Of a stretch of 64,000 nucleotides of DNA, positions 1 through 11,721 are shown in pieces; positions within the stretch are counted from its first letter, which is position 1; each line of letters begins with the position of its first letter. Made by a program: the position numbers and the translations under genes. The stretch spans positions 684,001 to 748,000 of the forward strand of contig JAQFVV010006544.1 of NCBI GenBank assembly GCA_028023455.1, in the 5' to 3' direction. This DNA is from Epiperipatus broadwayi. Its lineage: Eukaryota; Onychophora; Udeonychophora; Euonychophora; Peripatidae. Under the pieces are notes generated by a model. That model saw nothing but the letters and a program-made list of their open reading frames with translations. It was not told the origin of the DNA and ran no database searches.

Positions 1-3000
1 GACTATTTAAGTTAGACAGCTGGATTTAAAGACATATGGTTGTCTAGAAATTTCAGATTTTTGATTTAATAGTTAACTATTAGATAAATGCTGGGGCTTG
101 ACCTGGTATTTTTAAATCTAATGCCTGAATATTCTAGTGACTCACTAATGACATCCACAGCTAGAAGCCAGTCCGAGAATAGGTATATTCAGAAAAGCTT
201 GTTAAGAGCTATTTAGCATGCTCATTATATAACATTTGTAGTACAATTTTATTAAATTAAGTCAAGTGATGTATGACTTGATTTCCTTGCAACAATTGGC
301 ATAGGATTACATTTTTTATCACTGAAATGATAGACCGCTGTTTGTATCAATGTATTGCTGGTATTATAAAAAAGAGGCATTGGATTGACTAAATATTCCA
401 ATGAAAATATATTTATAGAAGTAAATCTCAGTGCTTTTCTGCAAATATAATTTAAATATTGATAAACTGACAATCTCTTACAGTACATATGTTTCAAATA
501 GAATCCATATTCATTAGATGTATTGGAGATTTGTAAATCTCCAACAAATGATTGAATAATTATGACTGCATGTTTACAAAATTTAGTCCATAAAATAAAT
601 AGATCAAAAATATCTCTTAATATAACAAGCTATGGTTGATATTCGGATATGGTTGCAAATGTTTAAATCTTCAGAATACCCATAGCAGACAGATTCTATC
701 TGAAACAATATATACAGCATAAGAGATTGGTCTGGTTTTTACAAAGAATAGCTTTTGTTAATATTTAATTTATTCTGACGAAAAAATGCTTAGATTTGCT
801 CATTTGCATATAATCTCTGTGTTTATAAACTGGCGTTTTCATCTTCAGATTTATTTATATGCAATTTAAGATGATTTATCTATTTTATTACATGTTTTGA
901 TGTTAGGTGTCATAATTAAGATGAGTTTATGACTGCTTTGATTAGTAGATAGCCATATTGGAATATGAAAATTTATAAAAAATGACTGCAATGACAAATA
1001 TCCATGCTTAAATACTATTCCGTCGCCATTTCAGTGTCAAGATAAAATCTGTAGCTTTTTTGCTTGCTAGATTTTTGGCAAGGCTTCTAAACAAATGATG
1101 AATGAAAATATCCCTGAAATGGCTAAATCCTATAAAATGATTTGTCAATTTTTCTAGGTAGTATGGCAGTATTGGAACCAATGTTTATTCAGATTAATTT
1201 ATATATTAATTATTAACCTATTATATATATACGTACACATGTATACACACATACAGATGTTTATATCTATATGTATTCCATATTCTTCTAAACTGAACTC
1301 TGTTAAAGGAAGATAATATCTATAGATCATGGAAAACTGTTTCTTCAAATCACCCAAAATATATACTAATGATTTACAAACAATGACAACTTTGATATAA
1401 CTATGAAAAAAAGTTCCTAACTATTATATCTTGGAATAGAGATGTCACTGTGAATGATAATCAACTATATTCAGTATAAGATTAAAAGTTTGTATTCATG
1501 AATTACCATTCTGTTTATATTCTATTTGTATTATATATCATGCAGTTTGCACAAATTATTCACAGATTATATAAATGTTTTATAGCAACCCTATTATGCA
1601 TATATAGGTTTTTTAGTGTGTATGAACATGTGAAAAAACTGATGTTTCTCAAGTATTCAAAGCAACAGTAACTAGATTTCAAAAGAAAAACCCAGATGTA
1701 ACTTTGTAGTATTTAAAAGATCGTACCTGCTTTTTTTTTTTTTTGGAAATTTATTTCTTCTAACATTACATTGAAAAAAAAAAAAGGATTTTATCAAAAT
1801 GTTGTTCTTTTGAATATTCTTATACATTGAAAACAATTTTGGTATTTGCTATCTGTGTCAATATATATGTATGTATTATTAAAAAGTGAAGCTGTTATTT
1901 ATTTATAGCATGCCACTATTAGAAGTAGAAGGAGTTATATTAAAGAGTTAGCAATAGATATCAATCCTCACCAGCATTGATCAATGTAATTGCTGTATTT
2001 ATCTTTGTTAGAGAATTTAACACGCCACCATGCCTATAATTTTTTCCTAATATAAAAAATTATATTAATAAAAATATTTTTTTTTCTATTACGTTTTTTA
2101 GATTTGCTTCTCAAAATGTTTTTGTTGACACTTATTCAACATTTTCATTGATGTTTTTTGACTGTTTACATTTTTATATGATAAATAAGTGTAAAAGATA
2201 TAGAAAAGACTTCATAAAGTTATAAGACACAGAAGATGTTCCAAACACTTTTGGGCACAAAAATAGGATCGTACATCAGAAATGATGCTACCAAAAACAT
2301 AACATATATTATAGAATATATAAGATAAACTTATACATCTCCCAAAGTGCAATATATTATATGAATCAACAGCAGTGAGCTGCTGATTTTAAACGAGAAT
2401 CGCTATTTTATCCCCCCCCCCCCAACAAAAAAAAGATATTTTTTTATATTTATTTTGATTACATCTGAAAATATAGTCATTATATAAAAGTTGTTGATAT
2501 AATCGTAAAACAAAAGAAAATACAGTAATAAAGTAATAATAAAAAATTGCATATTATAAACAGTGATTAGAATAAAATTAAAAAATAAAAATAAAACCAA
2601 TAAAATTAAAAATAAAAACAAATCAAATTTTAAGCAAATTAAAGATACTTTTTCTTTTAATAATCTTAACCTGTTTAGAATATTGTGACTGGAATATAAA
2701 ACAAATCAATAGTATAAATTTTAAACATATGTAAGATATTTTTTAATTCTGTTTTTAATTATCTTATACTTTTTATATTCAACATATAAAGTGGTAATTT
2801 ATTCAATATTTTTGAAATATATATATTTCTTAAACTACTTTCATATTTGATTTTATATCTAATAAAATGATACATTTATTTATAAAGAAATTACTATAAT
2901 TAGAAATCTTATAATTCTTAAATAAATTATTAAAATAATGTCTCTTAATAATTACAATCTGTAAAAATGTATCAAAATCAAATAAATCACTATTTTTATC

Positions 3001-3040
3001 TTCTGTTGCGATATACTCTGCATTAGGTATATAATGTTAT
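1..3040. other. AT-rich DNA without a recognisable gene
   Basis: No convincing coding region or known repeat is seen. The open frames present are short, low-complexity and rich in Phe, Ile, Leu, Lys and Asn, as expected by chance from this composition. Small simple repeats occur: a T-run at about 1731-1744, an A-run at about 1774-1785 and a C-run at about 2412-2423. It is best read as intergenic or intronic DNA with old, eroded repeats. Confidence 0.6.
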
Positions 3041-3049
3041 TTTGGAATG

Positions 3050-3590
3050 TCTTTAAACCATTTTAAATTTGATATACAGTACTAGACTAATTCTATATTG
3101 TAACAGACTCACATAAGCCCTATAAATTATCAATATATTATATAGGAGAAATAATGACAATGTGTAAAATAAAGTAAAAATGTCTGAACCGTTGTAAAAG
3201 TTGATTAATGTGATTTGTCCATGACATTCTATTATCAATAGTAACACCAAAATATTTAATCTTTTTAACCTTTTCCATTTGGATGCAAGAGTCATTGCAT
3301 TGAAAATTGTGAGAGTTAGTAATAGTTTTGAAGTGGGTGAGAATACGAAAACTTTCTCTTTTTAAATGAGTTAAAGAGAATTAGCATAAATTTTGTCTTA
3401 TTTTTATTATTAATATATATATATATTTAGCAGAATACCAATTAACAATATAATTATAGTTAGTTTGAAGATTATTAAAAGCAACTATCTAGATATTATC
3501 ATCTGCATATACTGATAAATTAATTTTTATTACAGATTTCACAAATATCTAAAATTTCAAATGTAGAGAAAACATTTATTAAGTTAATAA
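3050..3590 (-). pseudogene. Decayed LINE reverse transcriptase segment, inverted 5' part
   Basis: On the minus strand, across several frames, reverse-transcriptase motifs can be read in the correct order: YADD preceded by SV (about 3515-3530), then KYFGVTIDNRMSWTNHI (about 3200-3260), then a piece resembling the RT-distal region with LLQY (about 3070-3110). These are the catalytic box and the downstream KYLGV-type motif of Jockey/CR1-like non-LTR retrotransposons. Frames are broken by several stops and shifts, so no product is possible. It abuts, head to head, a plus-strand segment from the C-terminal end of a similar ORF (3605-3884), as expected if both derive from one insertion whose 5' part was inverted. 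The clade is not certain. Confidence 0.65.
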
Positions 3591-3604
3591 AGGGGGGGGG
3601 GAAT

Positions 3605-3884
3605 TAAATCATAAAACAATACTAATAGAAAGAAGACTAAATAGAGATATTGTATTCTTAAAAAAGTTAATTGATGGAGAAATTGATGTTAATGAATGTA
3701 TATCTAAAATAGAATTAAGAGTGCCTTCTCATTTATTAAGGGAAGTGCACACTTTTATTGATAAAAAAAAAAAAAGTAAAAATTCTTTTTTAAACAAATC
3801 TGTCATTAACAGGTTGCAAAAGTTATATAATCAAAAATTCAATAAAGTTGATATTTTTTGTGATTTTTATAACTAATATTAAAA
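3605..3884 (+). pseudogene. C-terminal tail of a LINE ORF2, direct 3' part
   Basis: An open frame without a start codon reads ERRLNRDIVFLKKLIDGEID early, then IELRVPSHLLRE, and ends with INRLQKLYNQKFNKVDIF a few residues before a stop. The pattern R-L..D..FL.K...G.ID followed by RVPS and N.LQ.LYN is that of the extreme C-terminus of Jockey/CR1-group non-LTR retrotransposon polyproteins. Upstream is a run of about ten G (3592-3601) marking the junction with the oppositely oriented RT segment. No protein is made from such a remnant. The assignment rests on motif memory, not alignment. Confidence 0.6.
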
Positions 3885-4146
3885 AGAAATTGAATTTATT
3901 GTAGATAGCATGAATGGTGCTTGTCTTATAGATAAAGATGCCATTGGATGGCGCTGTTTTCATGCTAAAACTATAAAATATGATCATTCCCGGGCCGTTG
4001 ATTATAATAATTTTTCTGTGCTTTTTTGTAATGCAAAAATAAAAACAAAACAAAATTGTCTTTTATAAATATTATTTTTTATTAATGTATACAATTTAAA
4101 TGATAATAATAAATGTAAAATAAAATCAACAAATTACAATTTGATT
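3885..4146. other. AT-rich spacer
   Basis: No gene or repeat family is recognised here. It may hold the 3' untranslated part of the preceding LINE remnant, but I could not find a clear 3' end or target duplication. Confidence 0.4.
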
Positions 4147-4290
4147 CGTGTTTTTTCTATCGTATATTTTTTTAATTGTGTTACGGCTTTTTTTTATCAA
4201 TTTCTATTGGATATTTTTTTACTTGTGTTACGGCTTTTTCTAATCAATTTTCTATCGGATATTTTTTTACTTGTGTTACGACTATTTTTT
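4147..4290 (+). repeat. Three-copy tandem repeat, unit about 47-48 bp
   Basis: The motif GTGTTACG recurs at 4178, 4225 and 4273. Each is preceded by TATCG/TATTGGATATTTTTTT-like sequence and followed by a T-rich segment. Spacings of 47 and 48 bases show a short minisatellite-like duplication with a few substitutions. The first unit is partly degraded. It lies 180 bp upstream of telomere-like repeats. Confidence 0.75.
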
Positions 4291-4470
4291 TTGTTTTTGT
4301 TTAACTAAAAAAATAACAATCATAATAAAAAGTCAAATTTCTTAGTCTGTTTTTTATTTTTTTAGTCTTTGTTTTACATTTCTTTTTTTTTCTTTTTTTT
4401 ACAGACAAACAGATATTACGGCTATTTTTTACTTCAAATAGAATGACAATAAAAAGTAAAAGTTGTTACA

Positions 4471-4590
4471 GTTAGTTTTAGGGTTAGGTTTAGGGTTAGT
4501 TTTATGGTTAGTTTTAGGGTTAAGTTTAGGGTTAGTTTTAGAGTTAGGTTCAGGGTTAGTTTTAGAGTTAGGGTTAGTTTTAGGATTAGT
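4471..4590 (+). repeat. Degenerate TTAGGG-like interstitial telomeric repeat
   Basis: About 120 bp are made of variants of TTAGGG and TTTTAGGG: repeated GTTAGTTTTAGGG, GGTTTAGGG, GTTCAGGG and GTTAGAGTTAGGG units. TTAGGG is the ancestral metazoan telomere repeat, so this could be an internal telomeric relic, for example from break repair or an old fusion. A variant simple repeat of independent origin is equally possible because the units are imperfect. Confidence 0.6.
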
Positions 4591-5924
4591 GTTCTGTTGT
4601 TTGTAATGCTAAAATAAAAAAATTAAAAATCGTAACCATACTCGGACAAAATATAGAAACTCAAACTTTTTTAAACAACAACAAACACATATAAATGTCT
4701 TCTTTACTTATTAAACATGTTTATAATATTTGCTTTTTATGAAATTTACAAAAAATCGTGTATATTTGTACTTTTCTTACTGGATGTATTTTTGGTACTT
4801 TTTTTTACTTCAAAAATATACACACAGTAGAATCTTCTTTGTCTCATACAATGTTACGAACAGTACATTACTTGATGCATTACCTAATTGCAACTCACTA
4901 AAAACATAGATATTTAACATTTTCCCAATTAAAACTTCAATACAGTACATTGTAAAAAGTCTTAGAATTATTACTTTAAAAAATCTGAACATTTCAATAC
5001 TTTAAAATATAAAAAAATCCAATGAAAACAACATTTCCATACAATTCAAATACAAACTCTCTCATCAAGCTGTAACTATTTTATAAACTGTGCGAATTCG
5101 GAAAATGTAATTGCTTTGATGCGACATACCGTTTTCGTGCTAAAACACATAAAAATGCTGTTTCCGCAGCCAACACGTTCGAACCCGCGTTTTCTATAAT
5201 ACAACTTTTTTGTTGTGCTAGCTATAAGATGAGCACCGCATGTATTTATATATATTTCCATATCTTGATTATGATTTGTAATTTTTTTTATTATTGTGTA
5301 TTTTTGTTAAAATGTAAATGAATTGTTTAGGGTTTTGTTTATTTTTATAGTTATTTTATAATTATTAAAAATGAAATAACATTTACTGGTGTATTTCTGT
5401 TAAAATGAAAGTGTTAAAGTGCACATAATAAATAAGAATCGAATTGAATATCAGTGACATAGATTAAAAATAATAAAAGACTCCTCCTCCTCCTCCTCCT
5501 AATAATAATAACAACAATAACAACAACAATTTATTCATTTTATTTATTTATTTAATGCATACATTGAAATATCTATTGACAAAATTGAAATGTTCTTTAA
5601 AATCTACATGATTAAATGTGCACAAATTTCATTAAATGGTATTTGAGTCATCTATAAATATATGAAAAGTTTTTTCGCTCTCTTTCTACTTATATCTGTT
5701 TATTTTATATTTTTATATGTTATTATTTGCAAGTATTCATATTTTAAATTATATTTGCATACAATATATATATATAGTTTTTTTAAAGTAATATTTTGCA
5801 TAAATGTAGTTTAAAATAATAAATACTAATTTATTTTACTTGTTTCATTCAATCAATATTGCTGACAGGAAACATGGTAAAATTATCACATATTTCAAAG
5901 TATGTATTAAATAAATAATAATAA
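4591..5924. other. AT-rich DNA with a compound microsatellite
   Basis: No gene is recognised. A compound simple repeat of CTC/TCC units running into AATAAT and AACAAC units lies at about 5480-5530. The rest is AT-rich sequence with short chance open frames. Confidence 0.6.
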
Positions 5925-7330
5925 CATATTGAAATAAGATTTTCAATGTCTTTATAAGTCCATCTGTGAATCACAAAAATGTTCATGAATAGAATTTGCT
6001 GGCCTATCATAATGCTTTCAGTTAACTTCTTTTGCAGCAAAATTTTCTTTCTGACAGACTGCAGCACCTTATTGCAGCGTAGATCTTTATTATACTCTAT
6101 TCTCAGTTATACTTTTACAATGATATAAATGAAATAGACTGTTTCAATTATTATAAAAGTGATCTCAAAGACATGCTAAACAAAACTACAGTATTTTTCT
6201 TACAAAACCATACTCAAGTTCATCATAATTTTTTTAGGAAGTTTGGTATTCTTCATTCATGTTACATCTAGTCCAATGAAGATATGATTTCTCAATAATT
6301 CTTTCTGTAGAATCACATTAAAGAATGCAGAAGAACACACTGATTGGTCTTATGATCTTGTAATCATTTCTAAGAATATTTCAGCATTCTTAAATGAAGT
6401 TTATAAATGCCTTTATGTTTCATTAATAGAGCATCCAATTCTCACTTGCTTATAATAGATTAACAAAAATAATAACTCTGGGTGCAACTAATTTAGTTTC
6501 AGTAATTATATTAGTATAATGAAATATTCTTTCTTTTAACTTGTTAAAAACAGCAGTCTATTAAAATTTTTTGTTGAACTTTGACATTTTAGCCTGCATT
6601 TTTACTTAAGAATTAATCAAGATATCTAAATTGGTTTACATTCTCAAATTGATAACAAACCAAATTAACAGTCACTGAAGATTATTTTTTCATTATTTGC
6701 TGATATTTAGTCTTAATTACTAAACCAAAGTCTCTTTAAATTCATTAACTAGATCATTTTTTGAATCAGAAAGGATAGCATAATCATCATCATATTGTGA
6801 AACCAGAATCTAAGATTTTTATACGGCTTTTAATTAATTTAAATGAAAATTTTCACCCTCAAAACTGTTTCACATCTTAACACTTACTCAATGAAGTCAC
6901 TTATAAATTGATTCAAATTCCACTGTCATAAAAATTGGAAACATAGTTAGAACTATTATATATTCTTATTGAATATTAATTTTCATTTCAAATGCTTCAA
7001 ATTTTTTACCTGTAATAACACTTTTCATTTGATCATGTAGAAGCTATATAATATGAATGAAGATTTTTTGGATTCAATTAATTTCAGATAGTGCCATTAG
7101 ACCACACTCCTTAGTCACTTCAATAATAGTAGTTATATAAATCCTTTCTTTGTTTTTGATACTTCCACTTTTGCCTGACAACAAAATCCATCTCTATAGT
7201 GCTTCTTGATTCTCAAAAACTGCTCTGATTCCCTAATAACTATTCATCTATGATTGGAAGCAATTTATTCAACAAAATTCTTGTAAGTACTTTTATTGTA
7301 ATGGATAATAATGATACTAGTTTATCCTCT
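5925..7330 (-). pseudogene. Decayed LINE-B copy 1 (RT and C-terminal region)
   Basis: This stretch is alignable by eye, segment by segment, with 20555-22860 and 58855-60680, all on the minus strand. The shared order is a C-terminal region beginning near a CTGTGAATCA-like segment, then an A-T rich stretch, then a segment around 7150-7200 that on the minus strand reads RMDFVVRQ and corresponds to MIFVARQ in the third copy. That segment lies in the fingers/palm region of a non-LTR reverse transcriptase. Many stops and shifts are present, so it is a fossil. The element ends are not sharp and no target duplication was found. Confidence 0.55.
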
Positions 7331-8354
7331 TTTTTAAAAAAAAAATTGAAACACTTGCAAGTGAAAGAATATGTCAGGAAGTGATCGAAAAACCACATAA
7401 TATTAAATGCCAAACTGCTAAACTTTTAAATTAAAAGAAATGATGAAAAGACAATTTGAAAAATCGATGTATTTTGTGATAAAAATACAAATATTGAAAG
7501 CATTAATGGAATTGTTATAAATAAAAGATGAATGGTATTGTTGCAGCTAATGACATATATCGGACAGATTGCCACAATTAGTTATTCCTGAAAGACACCC
7601 AACTGCAATTAATTCAGGTTTATGCCACAATAAGTTCAAAAAAAAAGTTCTTCTTGTGATAAAAATAGATCTTATATATATTTACATAATGGTTTTAATC
7701 TGACCAAATAATATTTAAAATGCCAAGAAATATTTTAATGCTAGAATTGAAAAACAATTGAAAAATAGAAGTACTATGAATAAATTTAAGACAGAAATAA
7801 GAGAGGACAAATTTATGGAATTTTCCCTTGTGCATTATAAAATCTGTTTTGAAAAAAATCTAAAATGAACATGGAGTATTTGAATGAAGGTAGATATTTA
7901 AATCAATAATTGCTAATAGATTGAACATATGAAATAATCATTGATTAGAAGATATAAAACACATGATAATGTAAGCTACCAAGTTATTAAGAAAGATAGT
8001 TCTAATAGTGATATCTTGTAACTTATGAAATACACCATTGAATTTAAACTAGAATTTGAAAATAGTATCAAAATATTAACAGAAGTTAAAGATCATTAAA
8101 AATAAATAAATGATACCCTATTAAAAAGTATTGCTGATATATATATATATAAAAACAATCTACCAATAAATTTTCAAAGAAAAGCATTATAAAAAATTAT
8201 ATATAAAACTAAACAAAGTAATAAATCAATTAACTTGTTTATACAAATGTAAGTCTGGAAATATGGAAAAATTAACTCGGAGAGCAGTGAAGTTCTGTTA
8301 GAGGAAAAATATATGCGCCAAAAAGTTTTTTTAAGTATCAAATTTTATGTTCTA
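7331..8354. other. AT-rich DNA, nothing recognised
   Basis: No coding motif stands out on either strand. The segment lies between LINE-B copy 1 and a hairpin element and could contain further decayed LINE sequence that I cannot read. Confidence 0.45.
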
Positions 8355-8369
8355 TTAATAACTTAAAAT

Positions 8370-8535
8370 GTTACATGATCATCATTTCTTATACTAGCAC
8401 ATAATTGTTATTAAACAAGGCAAAACTCTCCATACAGTAGTGCCACCCTGTGCCAACCAGAGTAATCAATGGATGCCAGAAGGCTTGTGCATAAAATCCC
8501 TATCTAGTGCCTACTCATTGAGAGTTTTGCCTTGT
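8370..8535 (-). mobile_element. Hairpin retroposon copy H1, 15-bp target duplication
   Basis: This 166-bp element is bounded by a perfect 15-base direct repeat, TTAATAACTTAAAAT, at 8355-8369 and 8536-8550. Read on the minus strand it starts ACAAGGCAAAACTCTC, has a central part with an inverted copy of that start (GGCAAAACTCTCC against GAGAGTTTTGCC), and ends in a tail ATAATTGTGCTAG...GATCATGT. Related copies are at 18830, 22999, 48658 and 50735. No open frame is present. The long target duplication suggests target-primed reverse transcription, not cut-and-paste. Confidence 0.8.
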
Positions 8536-8639
8536 TTAATAACTTAAAATATTGAGTAAAAACAAACTTATTGATGAAAATTTTATAGTATTCTAAATTA
8601 TATAAAATCGATTATCAAAAGAAGAAATATAAAAAGCTA

Positions 8640-9166
8640 TGAAATCAAACTTCATACTGCATCTGATAGCCTAACAGCCATATTAATTATAAATCCTAGT
8701 TCCAAATGTGTAATTGATATTGTAATTTCTGCTCTAGAGAAATGGTTAAACTTTGGAATCATATCATCTAGTATTCCATTATTAGATGTAATGGTGGCAA
8801 GTGATGAAGCTACTTAAAAATAGCCTTAAGAAGAAACAAAAGAATAAACTTAAAACATTTGAGAGATACCAGCATCTAAATTAAGCAGTTCCTATACTGA
8901 GAATAAATCTATTAAATCACTCAAACAAGACAAATCTATAATCATTCTCTTTGCTGATAAAAGCAATAGTGCAGTTGTAATGAACACTATTAATTAGGGC
9001 AACAAAGTAAGATAGCTTCTCACATTAAGATAATCCAAACAATAAGCAAGAAATCTAATTCCACAGGTGAATTATATTCTCTATAAATATGATCAAAGAA
9101 ACATAAAGCAATTATAAGAAATGAAAAGATAGATTTGTAAAAAAATATAAGACCATGTGTATATAC
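8640..9166 (+). pseudogene. Penelope-like element reverse transcriptase remnant
   Basis: Two motifs from the N-terminal part of Penelope-like element proteins can be read in order on the plus strand. The first, ALEKWLNFGI with IPLLDVMVAS downstream (about 8735-8810), resembles the L.KGLNF..TP motif. The second, DKSIIILFADKSNSAVVM (about 8930-8985), resembles I.ILPADKG.ATVVM. Stops interrupt the frame between and after these motifs. Downstream the sequence is cut by the family L LTR element at 9167, so the RT catalytic core, if ever present, is not visible. Function is lost. Confidence 0.65.
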
Positions 9167-10132
9167 TATAATGGTTGGAGGATGCATCAGAAATTATAGT
9201 CTTACCGTATCTGCACTACAGGACACCACCAGGTTATTTGAACCTAGAAAATTTATATAGTAGGCAGATACTTAAGTTAAGACTCACATTGTACATGTTT
9301 TATTCAGACCATCAGCCTTTATGCCACTAGCTCAGAGAGATGCAGACATTTATAAAATATAAATTCTTAAAATATTTTTCAATATAAAAAAAAGCCACTG
9401 CCAATAATAACACACACAAACATTTATTAAACATATATGTAATTTAGAATTATTATTTTAGTCTAACTTTTACTTTAACATTTAATTTACATTTTTAACT
9501 TATTTTTGAAGTTCACACAGATGAATTTAATATTTTATTAAAATGTCAAGTATGAATAGACTACATAGATTGCATTTGAAAAGAAAATATTCTATCCCTT
9601 ATTTAACCTTAGGCCAAAAGTTTGCAGTCAAATCAATGTCAATCCATCTGATACATCGATGTATTCAATGCAGCATGAATACGACAGCACAAATACCATA
9701 CTGTCAAAAATGTACATCTGAACAGCATGGTTATAGAAGACATTGACTCTCATTCAGGACAGGAATGCTACATCTGTCTGACAAGAAGAACAATAAAAAA
9801 AACTCCATAGGAAGGGATTGTGGTCCTTTTTGCTGACTTACGATCCCATTCCATAGGCCAAAAGGGGGTGTGTGGCATATAATGCGATCCTGCATGTAGC
9901 AGATCTCATGCTACATTTACTAATTACACCAATATATCCAATCCATTAACCCAATTTAACTACAAAACAAATGACCTAAGATTTACCCTCCCTTAATTAA
10001 ACTAATATAACTTTACAAATCTATGCAGCCATTCTACCCGACTTAAATTTAGCATTTATTAAGTTTAGTTTAACGAAAAAACAAAAATCATAATAAAACT
10101 TAAAAGAACAAAAAAAAAAAAAAAGGAAATGA

Positions 10133-10163
<31 letters not shown>

Positions 10164-11060
10164 CATCAAATAAAATTAATTATTAATAATAATTTACATT
10201 GGTCAGATAGGATTCTATTTCTATTAAATAGGGAACAAGTTTTAGAATTTAAGTTCGTATTCTTTTCAAATACTGGCATTTTAGAATTATAGTTAAAGCT
10301 TATTAGAGTTCATAAAGTTCTTATGGTTTAAAAGAAAAGTCCATATTGACTGGTTGCTTGCAACTTGTAAGGTGTTAATTCCCATGAGGTCTTTTATTGT
10401 GGCTGGTATTTTATTGCTGGATCTTGATGTCCTGGGGTACACAATATAGGAAGACGATGTCATTTTCTTTCTTTATAATTAACTGAAGGAGTTGGAAGTG
10501 CATCTTTCCAATCCCTGCTCCTTCAACTCTCCCTGCACCAATACATATAGCACATCTCTTTTTCTCTCCCAGATCTTTCTTCACTAAAATTTATTTCCAA
10601 ACTTTTTCTTTTATATTAGAATTTTGGATTGAGTGGACATTACATCATGATGATGATGATCTTTTCATTGAGGTCCATTTCCTGAGGGATTTCTTTTAGT
10701 GGCTATTAGTTTCTATTGTTTTTCTCTCCTATATGACCTTTAACTATACATTTTGAAATGCCCAAAGGCTAGTTTACTTTTAACTAATTAAAACAACCAT
10801 TTTACAATAGCATTAATTAATTTATTATACAAACTTAAAGATATATTTTTATCTTTACTGAAAATTTAGTTTTAAAATACTTTTTTTTAATAGTTTTCTT
10901 TTAATAATTTTTCATCTGTGCGATTTTATATATTAGAGTTTAGATCATTTTTAACTTTCAATTTTTAATTCTTAAAAAAGAAGTTTTTATTTGCGAACTT
11001 TTATTTTTCATGACTAATTTTAGAAAAAAAATTAATGTAATGGCGTATGTGCCTGTTACA
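9167..11060 (-). repeat. 3' LTR of family L copy 1
   Basis: This 1.9-kb LTR is nearly full length. It aligns by eye with the LTRs at 35020-37238 and 44867-47072: shared landmarks are TTTGAACCTAGAAAA near its plus-strand left end, GCCACTGCC, a TTTAACCTTAGGC block, a CTCCATAG block and TTAGGTCATTTG-like sequence. The plus-strand right end, ...GCCTGTTACA, is the LTR start on the minus strand. An open frame at 9543-9746 within it is chance. Confidence 0.8.
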
Positions 11061-11721
11061 TATCAGTAAACTTGCTTAAAAAAAATAAACAAAAAAATTT
11101 TTTTAATTAGGTTTAGTAATTATGGGACACGATTGATGAAAATTTACAGACATTCGATTAGTAACTTTACAAAAAGAGACTATATATAAAAAAGTTGACT
11201 ATCATTTTCCTATGAACCATCTATGTTTACGACTCCCCCCCGCCAAGAGTTTTTTCTCTACATTTCATTTTTAGACACACAGCATGATAAGAAAATTATT
11301 TATTTAGGAAAGTTGCATTGAAGTGAATATGTTTTAAAAGATAATAGGTTTATATTTGCAGCACAATTATATATACCACCAACTTATTTATAATTGATTG
11401 AAATGTTTAAATAGGGTATACTGAAGTAAAATCCCAAAGGTACTCATCGTAAGGTACCACATGGCTGTGCATACCTATACACATTAAAGCTAAATATATA
11501 TATAAACAAAAAACATATTAATTGCAACCTTTTGACTTTTTCTTTTTAACAAAATACAATTTAAAATTATTAATACTTTCTCATGTTTAATATATGTGCT
11601 ATTTCTTTCTGGCAGTGCTTTTATAAGATTTAAATTATACAGTAGATAAAAATATTTCATTAAAAAAATTTTATTCAGGGTACTCATGGTTAAAGTGTAA
11701 GGCACCATGTTGGGCGCCAAT
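11061..11721 (-). mobile_element. Internal region of family L copy 1 (PBS, no coding capacity)
   Basis: The 661-bp segment between the LTRs carries a primer-binding-site-like TGGCGCCCAAC at its minus-strand start (about 11706-11720). It has no open frame resembling gag or pol. A 76-codon open frame on the minus strand (11490-11720) is probably chance: at the homologous locus (37239-37459) the same DNA is read in a different, short frame. The segment around 11505-11525 is the uninterrupted homologue of the site where the gypsy-type element inserted at 37460. Confidence 0.75.

Noticed and set aside
3590-3602. Runs of G or C (also near 2412, 31048, 57841, 58815) as functional sites
   Set aside because: They are isolated homopolymers, common in AT-rich genomes and prone to sequencing error; no regulatory reading is supported.
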